Positions 1-13,557 are shown, counted from the stretch's first letter. The stretch: 64,000 bases of DNA from Brachypodius melanocephalos (GCA_013398615.1 VZSR01003022.1:5285377-5349376); one strand, 5' to 3'. Program-made: numbers and translations. Notes: a model not told the origin generated them from the sequence alone.

Positions 1-1772
1 GCTGCAGCCTCCTGCTCTTGTGCACTGCCTTTTTCCCTGTGCTGGGATTTTGTGCCCATTAGGCAGTTGTTTGGGGGTTAAGGATGGCTTGGGGAGGTAA
101 GATGGGCCTCTCAGCCTGCCCCTCAGTAGCCCTGGCCCAGGGCTTTGGGTATCCATGAGCCTGGGGAGAGGGGTGAGCTTTTCCCTTTCAGCCTTTGATA
201 TTGCACAGGTGCTCCTGTTGCTGACCCGGTGGATGTGAGCTGACCCAGGCACTCCAAACCATGCTGGCCATGGGGGTGGCACAGGGCATTTCACAGCTCA
301 GTGTGCTCGGTGTCCTTTGTACCCACACATGTGTGGTGCACACAGGGTCAGCAGCTTGGGACACTGATGGATGGTGGCAGCAGGGGCCAAGCTGACCTCT
401 CATGGTCCCCTTGTGAAGCTGAGCTGGAGCATCCATGTGTGGCTGAGCTGTGGCAGGATGTCCTTCCTCTATCTGAGGTGGATGTTTCTGCCTCTTGGGC
501 TCTGTTTTATGTAGGGGATAACTCACTGCCTGTGTGATAACTCACTGCCTCCCCTTTCAGCACTGTATGTTCACCCACTCTCTGGCACCAGTGTTAGTGC
601 AGGAATCTCCAGGCCATGAATGGTGCTCTGAGCTCCCAGCTCTCCTCTTCCTCTCACCCATTGCTTCAGGGCCCTGCTGCCTGGATGGGGCATTGCTGTG
701 CTGAGGGTATTTTTCAGGATGCTTCTGTTTTATCCTTCCATCCTGTCCCTTAGGATGGTGCAAATCCTGCCCACAGCAGCCCCCTCCAGACAACCAATAT
801 GCTGTTCCCATGGGAGCAATTTCCTCTGCTGTGGGCAAATCACAGTCCCTTCTTCAGAAAGTGCTCATAGCAGCAGTACAGGGGAATCCTGTCTTTTTCC
901 AAGAAAAGAAGAGCAGAGGAGCCCAAGGCCAGCACGGGGTACCCGCAGCGAGGGTGGAGACACTTCTGCCTTCATCTCAGTAAATGGGCTCTGGCTCCTC
1001 TAGCAGCGGATGTTCACATCTCAGCTGGGTTCTGGGCTTGGCTTTGTGCTGGGCTTTGTTTTCTCTTTTCTCGTAGTTCCATGAAGCTGTGCTGTCTCAG
1101 CACTGGGAGCTCAGAGGGTTGAGCAAGTGGGGGTCAAGCTGCAGATCTTGTGGTGAATTGGGAGACAAAAGGAAAGTGCTTTGCAGTGCCTCCACTTCTC
1201 CAACACACCTCTCCCCCCCACCTCTCCCAAATCTCCCTCTTTCATCTGCTGAACACCTTGATTTTTTTCACCTCTGGTTTGGGTTTTTTTTTTTACTATT
1301 CCCTGGATTTTGCATGGGGGGCAGACTGGAGGCTGCGAGGGGGGTGGTGTGCACTGAATCTATTCAAGGAGTTGTGATCTCTGCATTTCATTTTGCAGTT
1401 CAGCTGGAAAGATCTCGTTTCCAAATACACCCACACACAGGCACAGCAAGAGAGGAGAGCTCAGGGGAGGGAGGGAGCTACTCAAGGGGGATGGCGCAGC
1501 ATGGGCAGGGCTGGGGGCAGTGGCATGGGCACGGGGAGCTTTGGCAAATGTGACTGGTCCATAGCCTTTATCAGAGGGCAGGAGATGCCTCTGCCCTATA
1601 TCTCAAGGCCGTGCAGGTGCTTGGCTACCATGTGAGTGCCTGGCTGCTTAGTCCTGAGCGAAGAAGGGCTGAGAGGAGCAAAGGTGCCTGAGCAGAGCCC
1701 TTGCCCCGAGCCTGGCAGTGGCCCTTAGAGCATCTGGGGGGACTCCAGGGCGGTTTTAGAATTGCTCACACG

Positions 1773-1776
1773 GTGT

Positions 1777-1820
<44 letters not shown>
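1773..1820. repeat. (GT)n microsatellite
   Basis: GT dinucleotides run for about 48 bases, with one interruption where an A replaces a G near 1781. On the + strand the run is followed by ACACAGACACATG, so the alternating purine-pyrimidine tract continues briefly in the other register. This is a typical vertebrate microsatellite, likely length-polymorphic, with no coding role. Confidence 0.97.
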
Positions 1821-1822
<2 letters not shown>

Positions 1823-4142
1823 ACAGACACATGTTCCCACCATGGGCTGAGCAGAGCCTAGGATATGGCTGCACTGTGGTGCTTTTGTAGTGGAAGAAGA
1901 GCAAAGGTACAGAAACAACTCCCAAAACTCCTCTCCCAGTGACCTTCAAGCCAAAACCATTTGTTTCCAAAGATAAGCCAGTGCTGGAGTGACTCCCTTA
2001 GTCTGTATCTCCCTGTCTCCCTCTGCAGCCTTCCCTGCTAGCTGGGTCCTGACTCCAGCTCTTGGGTTCTGGAGGAGCTGGTGGTAGGGTAGATGCATCC
2101 TACATCTCCCAGTGGTGTTGAGGATGGGGTTAGTGGAAAACAAATGATCCTTCATGCTGGTGAGCATCTAAATGTGCAGCAGAGGGTAAAAGTGAGGAGC
2201 TGAATGGATGGAGACTTGGTAGAAGGTTTTGGAGAGACACCTCAGCCTGCCTAAGCTGGGAGCTGACAGCAACCTTGCCTCTACGTCAGTGTGCTGGGGC
2301 AATGTGGGGGAAGTTACCTGAGCCCCCAAATCTAGGTCCTTCCCTGGTTTCAGGACTTTGGAGCAGCTGGGGATGCTCAGGTATTGCCACAGGTACCTGC
2401 ATTCCCACCCAGCTTTCCCTCAGGCCCCTTGAGTGGATGCTGGTGGCATGTCTCAAGCTCAGCCCCCGCACACCAAGTCCTTCCATCACCCCTTCGGGTC
2501 ACTGCGTGATTTTTTCCATCGCTCTGAAGCAGCTGAGCTCATACAACAATATTCCCTGGGCCAACACCGCTCCTTTTTGAAGTTCCTTTTTTTGGTATTC
2601 CTCAAGCTCTGTATCCTCAGGCATGAAACACAACACCCCTTGGCACTGGAGGCTTTTCCCAGCGCTGTGGCTTTGGTTATCCCCTGCATCCTGCTGCCAG
2701 GTGAAACCACTGAGCTGCTGCTGGTGGATGCCATAACCTCCCTAACTCATCATAAGGCTTAAAAGGTGGTAAAATAGGACCCTTTGGCCACCTTGGCATG
2801 CCGTAGCATGCCGCCAGTGGAAAGGCAGCCACTGGAGCGTGCTCGAAGCTGTGTTTGTCTTAGCCAGTGGCCACAACTGGAGCTGGGGCTCTGCCAAGCA
2901 GTGAAAATGCCAAAGCAGTGAGTTTATCCCACGCTGTTTGATTTGTGGTCATGGTGGAAGCCGGGTCGGGAGTGACAGTGGAGGTTGCAGCAGAAAAGAG
3001 TAATTTCGAGACAGTAACAAAAACATCTCATGGTGCTAAAAGTCGGGATTTTCTCCTTTGTTTTTCCTCCCCTGCTACTGGCCACGCTGGCGGCGAGGTG
3101 AAGTTTATGGGAGAAACAGTGCGGTTCTGGGAAATATTTTGCCTCACTTGTATTGTTGAATTTTATTTTCTTTGCTGGCAGTGGATGAAGGAAACGGGAA
3201 CACAAACAGCTTGGCCAGTGGGGTATTGGTCCAGAATCAGCCTGGGCAGAGAGAAGCTGCTTTGCTGGGGACAGAAAATACTCGAAAGCGGATGGGGTTT
3301 TCATTGTTTTCATTCCTCTCCCTTTCTGTCCCTGTGCTCAGCTGGCTCTTAGGATGCTGTTAAACGAGGGGTGAACACATCCTGCTGTTAAGGCAAGGAT
3401 GTGCGTTGATGCTCCTGGCCTCCCGTGTGTTTTCACTGATTAAAATCTTAAATTCTTCCATTTTTTACAAGATTTTGGGTTTCTGTGCCGAGCTGGAAAG
3501 TCTCTATGGCAACAGCTACAGGCAACTTTTTTCTGTAACCCTTTTTGGGTTTTTTTGGAAGATGGGGGGAAGAGGATAAGTGTCTGGTGCTGGAGCATCA
3601 ATAATTACTTGAATACCCCAAATATTTGGGGTGGTGAATGCTGGGAGAGAAATGGAATTGAAATACAGAATTGCTTCATGCCCATGCAGCCAAGCGCCTG
3701 GGCCCTCATCGGACCCCTCTGCCCTCTGCTAATTGTAGTATTTTTTGACTGTGGAGAGTGCAGAGTCCCATCCTCCCCCACCTCCATCCCACCCCAAGGC
3801 CAGGGGCTTTCCACTTGTGTCTGTCATTTCTGGGAGTTTAGAGCCATTCTTGGAGTGTGATTGTAGCAGCATTTCAAGACACAATTAAAACCTGAGCCTT
3901 TTAGGAAAAATTGCAGCATGTAATAGAAAGGAAACCAGCTGGGCTAGATTGAAGCATAATAGGTTTTGGGAGTAATTTTTAGAATCCTATACTGTAAGTT
4001 TTTCTAGAAAGATGCTATACAATTTAATAACATGTTATATTCCTATATGTTATATTTAAATCATCCCATAGTATCGTGTAGGAGGAATCTAATTTTCCAC
4101 CACAGGATAATATACCTTTCTATAGGTTTTTGGCTGTGGTGG

Positions 4143-4168
4143 TTTTTTTTTTTTTTTTTTTTTTTTTT
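4143..4168. repeat. Poly-T tract in an AT-rich block
   Basis: About 26 consecutive T residues lie within a 450-bp AT-rich island (roughly 3860-4330) inside otherwise GC-rich intronic sequence. It could be the reversed A-tail of a decayed retroelement on the minus strand, but I see no recognisable element body next to it. Confidence 0.9.
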
Positions 4169-5200
4169 CCTTTTGTCCATTGCAGTTAAATGAAAAAATT
4201 ACAACCTTCCTAGAAAATCTAACAGAATGATGAGAAAATAATACCCTTAATTTATTTAATAGAGCATGTGAGTATTTTCCATAAAGGTTTATATAGCTGA
4301 ATAAAAACCCATTTAGGGCCTTTTGGGGAGGTAATTTGAGATGGGTTCAGATGCTATCCTAGCCAAGCAGTGTGGGGGCTCTGAAATGGGGTCTGGGGCT
4401 GTCTAAAGGGAGAAAAATTAAAAATAAATAAAACCCAGGACTTCCTTGTGTCTCTGTTTCCACCCCTAGGATGCAGTTAGAGAGATGATGGAGTGGTGGG
4501 TGCAGGGCTGTGGCGTGAACTACTGGAGCAAGGTGAGGACCAGGGGCTGGATCTTGTGCCAGGGGCTAGAGAATGGAGCAAGGAGCTCTCCATGCTTGGA
4601 AAAATGTGCTTTGGAAGTAGCAGGCAGGGGCTGTGTCACCCTGTGTGGCTGTTTGCAGCAGGCTGAGGGAGGCAGGAGGGTGGTCCACAGCAGGGTGGAT
4701 GATGCTCTTGTCTGTATTTTGCAGCACTGCCTTGTCTGTAAGGGCTGAGTTCTGTGGTGGTTTTGCCTGGTGACACGTGGATTTGGCCATACCAAATCCA
4801 CCATACAAAGTGGGGCAAAGATTCTCTGTGCTGTGCTGGTGGGCAGGTGTGATAGGATTCAGTGGGCAGGTGGCAACTGGGCCCTTCTGCGTGCTCACCC
4901 TGCTTTGTGGGGTCTGTGTCAGCTGTAACCACACCAGTAAAAGCCTGTTGCTGGGATGCTTTGCTCACTTATGGAGAAGGCACCCCATGGGCTGGGGCAT
5001 GTGTGGTTCTCCATGGAAAAGTGCAGGACTGGGCTCCCTCTTCAGCTTAGCTTGGAGCTGCCCATCCCTGTGGTGTCAGGGACCTGTGTGGCCAGGTCCC
5101 CACTAGGGTCCTCAGGAGCTGATGCCATCCCAAGAGAGAGAAGGGGAAGGTGGTGGCCTTGATCCTTCCAGGTCCCCAGAGGACAAATGCCTTTTAATAG

Positions 5201-5303
5201 CCATGGCAACTAATAAGCCCTGCGTGGTGACAGCCCTGCTGTCTCCATGGAAACGGACCGAGTATCACATAGCAACGTGTGCCTCATGTACCCATGGAAA
5301 CGG
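5201..5303. promoter_or_regulatory. Cluster of RFX X-box-like half-sites (candidate enhancer)
   Basis: Four motifs of the X-box type bound by RFX factors (consensus halves CCATGG-YAAC and related) occur within about 100 bases: CCATGGCAAC at 5201, CCATGGAAACGG at 5245, AGCAAC at 5271 and CCATGGAAACGG again at 5292. The two CCATGGAAACGG copies are 47 bases apart and the match continues loosely beyond them (ACCG versus CCCG). RFX factors act in neurons and ciliated cells in general knowledge. Binding here is an inference from motif density alone. Confidence 0.35.
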
Positions 5304-8300
5304 CCCGGTAGCTTTTTAGCATCCTCTGTTAGATCTCTGCTCTGGGAGGTGGTGGTGGGGTTTATCCCGAGGTGAACCCACCACTGCAGGGAGGTGGAGC
5401 GGGGGTAAAACTGGAGAGGAGGCTGCCAAGGGCTGCAGGAAACCAGGGGTTTTATAGGAATCAGGCATGTCAGGTGCCCCAGTAGGGTGTTCCCAGGCTG
5501 ATGGAAGATTTGGAGGGTGCTTGCTCTCCGGTTTTTGTCTTCCTCATGACAGCAGCAGGACTTGGTGGGGGCGGGGGAGGTGTGCAAAGTAATTTGAATT
5601 TTAATCTGATGGGTTTTGGATTACTGAGGGAGAAGAAATATAAAAGATGCTCAGGGCTGGAGGGCTGGAAACCACCTCACCACAGGCAGAAGGGTGTCAC
5701 AGTAGGATATTCACAGCTGGGTTTTCTTTGTGGTTTCTGGAGTCACCTCATCCTCAAGCTGGGGTTTTCCAAGCCAGTAAAATGAGATGTAGAGGCTGGG
5801 AGTGCCCCTCCTCAGTGGGCAGCACTCAGCAAGGGGGTGGCAACAGGACACATGCGGTCTCTCCACGCAGCCTCTGCCATTTCTTGCTTAGCAGCTCATT
5901 AACCAGCCTGAGCTGTTACAGGTTAATTAGGATTTGTAGCTGGCAAGTGTGAAGGGTTTGCTGGGGTCACGCCGTGCTGAGGTTCGTGCAAAGCACTGCG
6001 AATGTTAAGTTGCTTACATGTGCTGGGTGCAGCAATTGCTCTGAACTGCTGGAGCAAATGCAGACTTCCCCAAATTTATCCACTAAGAGGCTGAAAATTT
6101 TAGGAATTAATTTATTTGAGGCTGTTGGAGCACTTCTTACGAATGTGTTTCTTCCCCCATTGTTGCAATGTGTTTTTTATGAGAAGCCTGCATGGACACT
6201 TAGGAGTATCCCTGGTTTCTGTAAACATTCATGTGAATAAATGTGATGGGTTTGGGAAGGTTTACAGGTTTGGTGTTTTAAAGGCTGTGAGCTGAGCTGG
6301 TTAAATTTTTTTTTTTGTTGTTGAACTTTCAGACTTACCTATTGTCTCTTGCTTATTTTTTTTTCTCACAGTTTTGCTTGGTGTGTGGGGGGCTGGGAGA
6401 CACCTTTAGGTGACACCTTCAGCAGTGTCCAAATCCCGCTCTTGTTTTGGGGAATGGGAGCTCTGACTTTGCTCAAGTGCTTTTTGAGTAGGACTGGAGA
6501 ACTTGGAAACTTTTGGAATTTTCCCTGTGGTTTGTGTGTTATAGGAAGATAAATGTGAGTCAAGAGCAGGTGCTGTGGGGGAGGTGTTTTCGGTGGGAAA
6601 ATTTGGGGTTGTGGGTCCATCCTGGTCAGACATGAAACTGGTGCCATGATGGATGAACAGTAAAACTGGAAAATCTGTGCTGAAGCTCTTCTGGCTGTTG
6701 GGGCTGACAGCAAAGACATACCTCTGCGGTTGTGCTGTGCCCTGATTGATGATCTCAGGCCTCCATTCAACCAGCAGAAAGCTGGCTAAATAAACAAATA
6801 AATAGGGAATTGTGATAAAATTTCCAACCGTTGGGCTTCTTATCCCGACACGTATTTGCTTCTGGGATGGGAGTTAGCCCTGGGATCAGCAGGTACCCCC
6901 ATGCCAGCAGTGAGCAAGAGTTGCCCCCTCTGGCTCCCTGGTGCTGCAATGGCTCATCCTGCTGCACGCAGGAGGCTCAGTGGTACCGGCATCAGCGCCG
7001 GCCTCAGAGGAAGGTTACAGCCTGCTCAGCAAGGTTTAATTAAATCTGAAATCCCAGCTGTTTTCTCCTGGGCTTTGGCTTGGGATGCCATGGGTAGGGA
7101 ATCAGTGAAAGGAAATAAAGATAATTAGAGCAACTTCAAGGGCTGTTGCACTCCTGGTGAGTGGGGGGCTGGAGGCCGGGTGGGCTGCAGAGAGACCGAG
7201 CTGTGGTGCTCCTTTGGGATGTGTACAGCATGGATGGGATCACTCCCAGGGAAAGACTGAACTACCACTCCAGCTGAGTGGTGTACAAATCAGGGATTTG
7301 TTCAAACCCAGAGCTCAGAGTTGGCAGTGCCATCTCTGAAACCCCCCTAAATGACTGTGCAGCTCTGAGCCAGCAGCAAACATCCCTTGCAGTGGGTGTG
7401 TTTCCCCCCCTTTTTTAGGGACCTGCTTATTAAGGTTGTGAAGAGCCTGGCTATAAATGAGATACAAATGTACCATTAACACCACATCTCCCTAAGGCCA
7501 GTGTAGATATTCTGGTATTTAAACTAGCAGAGCCAGGGGGACGGAGCCAGCAAAGGGGAAAAAAAGAGGAAAGAAGGAAAAGTGGCTCTAATTGAGGTCA
7601 GTATTTGAACAGTGAAGTCCAATTAATGCTCCTGAGTCAATAGGTCTGGGTGACTGAACTAACACATCCCCACCAAGGGCTGGTACAGGCTGAGAGCTGG
7701 CCTGAGGTGAGCTGCTGCTGTGGTGGAGGTTTCAGTGTTGGCAGAGGCTTCACGGCTGACAGAAGTTTTGGCAGCCCTGAAGGATGCTGTGGGCTGAAGC
7801 TGGTGGTTGGCTGTCGAGGGCACTGATGGGCAGTTTATTCTGCCTCCAGCCTTGCAGGAACCTTTGAAAATCTACTTACACCCCCAAACCATGGTCCCTT
7901 ACCTGCTACATTTCCATCACCAGTTCTTCAGGCTAGAGTAGATTAAACTGGGGGGGGGAGGATTCTCAGCCAGGAAACGGGGGGTGCAGCCAAGGTGCTA
8001 AGCACTATTTAACTCCCCAGGTGCCCATCCGGATGGATGGGAACTGCGGACATCCCTCCCCTCACTTTTTGGCCAGCTGAGCCTTTCCAGGGTGGTGGCT
8101 TAGCAAGTGTCCAGCATTCCCAGACTCACATTTTTGTTCTCCTTTATTGCTCTTCCAAGAAAACCCATGTGTGCGTGGAGAGAGGGGATTATCACGTTAG
8201 TGTTAAATACCCTGAGGGAAGGTGGGGAGTGCGGGTTGTTTTTCCTGGTCTATCTCCCAAGGGCAGCCGGGCTGAGCAGCAGCATGTGTTTCTGTAATGT

Positions 8301-9143
8301 GGCACCCATGGGTGCAGCCGTGCTGGGCAACATAGTGTGGAGGCACCGAATGCCTTCCTGGGCAGTCTGCACTCCCAGCAGCCAGAAGAGCACAGCAGGG
8401 AGGAGGGAAAAAAAAAAAAAAATCCTTGTTGTTATTATTCCATGAATTTTATACACTGAACTGCTGCATATGGCAGATGAGATGATTTGCCTCCAGGCAC
8501 ACAGGAAAAGCGATGTGAAGCAGGATCTTTTTGGCAATCTTGTGTCTTAAACATGAGATGAAATCTTCTGGGATAGGAAGGGGTGGAGGAGCTGTGGTTT
8601 GAGTCCTCTTGGGGTCACACTGTCCCTGTACCATGGAGCTGGGTGAGGCTGCAACTCACCCTAATGGTGCTGCTTTTTCCCCCCCCATCCTTTCAGAGGA
8701 GAGGAGAAAGTCGCTGCAATTTCCACCATCTCACTTCGTTTCCAGGTTAGGAATCCAGGACGCTCTCAGGTTTGCCGGAGGACGGTGAAGGAAAGGCTGT
8801 AAAACCTGGCTGTGCTCAGGAGATTATTTATGGCCGGGTTTGGTGCCACGTTCGATGCTTTTTGCTGCCTCGTTCCCACCTCCCACGGCCCCTCACTGCA
8901 GCTGGGCTGGAGGAGGGGGAAGGGGAAAATGCTGTTGGCAGCTCCCACGGGGTCTGATCCTGCCCTGTTTGGGCAGTGGGGGAGATGAGAATGTCAGGTC
9001 TCTGCAGGGTGCTGAAACAGCGGGTCTCACCAGGCATCTCACCTGGCCTGGCTGGAGAAGCATAAGGGACAAGAGGCTGTTGTCAGTGTCCCTGTACCAG
9101 CTTCCTGCAAGGTGACACAGATCCTGGGGACCCCCAACCCCTC

Positions 9144-9223
9144 CCGCTGTCGCCGCCGAGGACGCGTGGGCAGACGGGATGAATGAGCGGTGCCTCCGGA
9201 GACGCAGGTGCTAACGAGCACGG
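9144..9223. promoter_or_regulatory. Short CpG-dense block in intron 1 or 5' flank
   Basis: I count 12 CpG dinucleotides in about 80 bases, including TCGCCGCCGAGG and GACGCG, in a neighbourhood that is otherwise CpG-depleted. Scattered CpGs continue at about 9.8-10.3 kb. Such a spot often marks an unmethylated enhancer or an alternative promoter. No TATA box or first-exon coding sequence is recognisable, so the role is open. Confidence 0.3.
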
Positions 9224-11327
9224 CTTGAAATACCTCATCACCTTTAAATAGGTGGAGTTTACTATGTGTATGAAAAGGTAGGAAAAAAGCCTTTTTTCTG
9301 GCCGAGCGTGTCAGTTGGAGCTTCCTCCCCCTCTTCCTCCTCCCATCTCACCACTGCTGTGACCAGCACGAGGCTGAGGATGGTGCAGAGTGCGAGACCA
9401 TTGGATACCAGGGCGGGTGCAGGATGCATCCCTGCAGGATGCGTGCCCTGTGGGTGCAGCAGCATGGGCAGGCTGCGGTGCTGGAGGGGTGTCAGGGCTC
9501 GAGTGCTGGTGTAACTATGCTCCAGCTGTGTCCCTGGGAGTCAAGTAGAGCTCCTGGAAATGCTCGTGGTCTCAGTGCTTTAAGCCTCTTGTCCCTGGCT
9601 GTTTCCCTTCGTGTTGGTAGGGAGTCAGTGAAAGCAGCACCAACACAACGAGTTTAGAATGGTCACAAACAGTGGCATTTTTTTTTGCCTTCAGCCGCAT
9701 CCTGAGCTGCAGATGAGAAGTGTGATCTATGTTTTCATGCTTTTCTAGCGATTTCTGGTGTGTTCCCACGACTCCAGCTGCCGGGACAGCCGGGGAAGCA
9801 GCTGGCTGGGCGAGCTGGCATCGCTGGGCACTCCTCGCTCCTCGTGGCTGGCCCACGCCTGCCCAAATAAAAGCTGGGGAGAACACGGAGCTTGCAGGCT
9901 GCTGCTGGAGGTGCGGAGAGTGCTTTAGCAAACTGGCATGTTCTAAAATTACCGAGGCAGGCTCCCTGCTGGGGAAGCTGCTCGCAGGGTGCTGTGTGCC
10001 CCATTTCCTCAATAGTTCCTCGCTGCTGGAGAGGCTGATGGCACAGCATCTTCCATGGATAGAGGGGCACCACTGTTGGGTCAGGACAACTGGCACTGGG
10101 TGGGCTGTGGAGAGCCCTCACACACGTTTTTGGAGAATTGAGAGTAAATACTGTCATTTTGCTTTATGTCCCTGCTTGCTGCCACAGAGGCGCTGCCAAA
10201 GCTGCCTTGCACCCACCCTGCCGGCAACCTGAGCCTGGGCGGCTGCGGCCAAGAGCAAGCACTGGCCAAACCCGAGCGGCTTCGCCAGCTGCACTCTGTG
10301 GAGCAGCTCCATTGATTAAGAAATTGTTGTGTAACCTCTAACGAGGCTCCTCTCCGGTTTGCAGCCACTTGCCTCTCTCCCCTCTAATTAAGCTGGCGCA
10401 CGATTCCCGCTGCGTTTGCTTTCCAAGGAGGGCTGCTGAGTGGATAACAGGGCTGGGGCTGCTGCTCACCATCTCGTCTGCCCCAGTTTTGAGTGCTTTT
10501 TAAACGCTGGGTCAGTGGTGGGTCTGGGGACAGGGACACCCGGGAATGTGCCCGAGGCATCATGAGCATCACTGCTGCCCTGGGTGCGGGATGAAGCGGC
10601 TGCTGCTCCAGCACTGCCAGCCTGAGCTGCTGCTCACCCACTGAAAATACGCAGAGGAGCTGCTCCCTGGAAGGAGGAAAAAGCTGAAATATTTTTCTTG
10701 GAGAGAGGAGGGAACCAGGACGGGAGGGCAGGGAGGCACTGCAGCGTGCCGGCAGCAGTCGGAGGGGATGGCTCCTCTCTGTCGTGACCCCCTGGGCTGG
10801 GCACGGTCCTGTTGACTCGAGCTCACTCTTGCTGACGTGCACTATTGGCAGTAGCCGCCTGAACTGGTGATGCTGTGGGGAAACCCGAGAGGCTTTGGCT
10901 TTGCTGGAAATGAAATGAGGAGAGGGCAGGGGGCCCCGTTGGCAGGGGGGTCTGGCTTTCCTGCTTGGGGCGGAGGGAACAAAAGAGGAACCCGCAGTGA
11001 CATTTCAAGTGTTGCACAACTTGGCACAACTGACAATGGGTTGGTTTTCTCATGCTGTTTCCTCAGTCCATGGCCTTCTTCCCTAGTCCTAGTTCTCCCC
11101 TTCCTCCCCAGGGGAGCAGCTGGTGCTGGAATCTCCTCCTGGATGATGGCTCCAGGGAGGACGTGCCTCATGAGTCCCTTTGCCACCCAGGGAGGGGAAG
11201 ACGTGATGGAAACCCCTGACAAGGAGGCTGATGTTCTTGCTTTGCCTCCTGGGGGTTACAGAGGGACAGTGCTGAGCCCCATGGGGTGCATGCTCCTGCC
11301 TGGAGGTGGTAGCGGGGAGAGTGGGAC

Positions 11328-11386
11328 ATCCCTTTGGGATAGCCAGCCCTGAGGGGTGATCCCTTTGGGACTGAGCCAGCCCTGTG
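11328..11386. repeat. Two-copy tandem duplication, unit about 31 bp
   Basis: ATCCCTTTGGGATAGCCAGC and then CCTGAGG at 11328 is followed at 11359 by a slightly diverged copy that begins ATCCCTTTGGGACTGAGCC. The two copies differ by a small insertion and a few substitutions, so the duplication is not recent. No function is suggested. Confidence 0.75.
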
Positions 11387-13557
11387 ATCCCACTCCCGTG
11401 GGGTGGATATTGGGTGGCTCTGTGTCCCCCATCCTGCTGTCATGGTCCCCCCAAAGGTCCCTGCAGCTCAACTGGGGGAGCCCCATGAAAGCAACCCTGG
11501 AGTGGGTGGCTGACTCTGCTGCCTTGTCCCTCTGTTGCAGTCCTGCTGGAATGCCTCCCTGCATGCAAGCAGCATAAGGGATTGGGATCTCATGGGATCC
11601 ATCTCTGTACTGGCAGGTCCTGGGGACTTGGGATCACAGGGGGCTCAGGAAGTTCCAAAATCTGTCCTGTCCCCATCAGCAATGCGGGAATTGCAGGAAG
11701 ACTGTCATTCCAAACCAGTGAAGTGGAATGAATATTTGGGAACTGGCAGCTCTCTGGCTTTTCTCCCACCACTCACAGCCTTTCTCTTGCTCACGCAGAC
11801 AATTTTTGTATTTTACTTCTTAAAATACATATACATGTATATAAATACTGTATCTTGGCAGCTGCTGTTCCTCAGCACCTGCTATTTCCCCGGGAAAATG
11901 GGGATTTGGTAATGGAACAGCCTCCCTGGTCCCTTGGGCCTCGTAAACCTGGATGTTGTTTATGGCACCACGTAGCAGCGTTCTCGCTGCTGCTGCACTC
12001 TCCTCTGAGCATCTCCTTGACTGGACCCTGCCATGGAGGGATGGGCTCCTCAGGAGTCACCTTCCCCTGGTCCCCACTTGGGGTTTGCTGGGGGCTCTTT
12101 GTGGCAGTTGAGTTGTTTGAAGATGCAGGGCAGGGCTGGTCCTGGCTCAGTCCTGGAGCATCCCGTTCTTGAGTTTACCCCAGTGTGTCTCTGAGAATGG
12201 AGCTGCTGCTTTGGGTTCGGATTTTAATGACTTGCTGGTTTCTAATTAACAAAAACCTGGGTGGACTCATGGTCAGTCCATTGACTGGCCAAGGGCACCA
12301 TTCTGGGTTTCAGTAGTGGTGGGGAATGGCCTTTATTACCCTCACAGGGACTTTGCAGTTTGTCCCCACACCATCCACACTCTGCTTTTTGCCGTGGCTT
12401 TGGGACCCTCAACCTCCTGCCAGCACCCATGGAGCTGGGGCAGCCTCTGCCATGTCCACATGTCCCTTTGCTGCTGTGATGAAGGCACAAAACATCACCA
12501 TCTTCCTCTTCTTTCTCTTCATCACTGCTGGAATGAAAGGCTCATGAGGATGATGGGCCCTGATGGGGAAGTTCCTGCCCTCTGCTCCCCACTGTTGGAT
12601 TCCCAGCATAGCCCCGTGGAGGGAAAACCCAGCCTGGGGGTGGCCATGGGGTTTTATAACCCTGAGAATGAATCCCAGCGCCACCCCTGCCTCTCTGGGG
12701 AGCAGGGTCACGTCACTGCCCAGGAAATCACTCCCTGGGAGCCACGGCTTGTTAAAGAGGGAAGGACACCCAAGGAGGCTGGGTTGGTGTGGGGCTGGGT
12801 GTTGGAGTACGGGAAGGCTGGTGGTGGGTGTGCTTCCTGCATGCTCCCCACTGCTCTCAACAGGTACTCAAGGTTTTTCCCCAGTTCAGGTGTGAGACCA
12901 CAGTGTTTTGGGGGGATTTCATTGCATGGGGTAGGACAGCGATCCTGCTCTGTACCTGAAGATTCTTGGGCCTCATTGTTCACTTGCATGTGGGGTGGCT
13001 CTGGTTTGAGAGAGCCTGAAAAGTGACGAGCTGTGGGGTAATGGGGGATGTGAGACCCAGATTCCACTTACTCCCCATGGACATTCAAGGCTGGGGGTTA
13101 AGGTCTGCAGGGTACCCTGGGGGATATGCAGTGAATCTGTTTCTGGGTGTCACCAGTGGGCATGACCCGACTTTTGGGAGAGCAGAGGCAAGCAGTGGGA
13201 CAGCAGGTATGGCCTCAGGGGCTGAGTGCAGAGGCAGAGTGCTCTGCCCACCCTGACCATCCCTTCATTGACACTACAATGCCAGTGATCCAAGCTAGCC
13301 GTGTCCTCAGCTGTCGCCGATCATGAGAACATGTGTGTGGTCCCCAGCACTTGCCACATCCCCTGGCACGACATTCCAGCCTTTGTTGTTCCCCACTTGC
13401 TCCACCACCAGGGTGAGAACTGCCCAAATACGGGCCCTGCCTGGAAGCATTCGGCAGCAAATATTTCACCTGGGTCCCTGGCTCCCCCTGGGGTCCCTGG
13501 GTCTTGCCCAGTCCCTGCTGCATGCTCAGCACCTCCTCGGGGGAAGGAAAACCAGGC

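Noticed and set aside
9572..10232. Several overlapping open frames of 140-174 codons on both strands
   Set aside because: Openness on both strands at once reflects the higher GC and low stop density of this stretch; none looks like a protein.
12316..13026. 236-codon plus-strand open frame
   Set aside because: Overlaps other open frames, shows no domain or repeat similarity, and lies in stop-poor GC-rich sequence.
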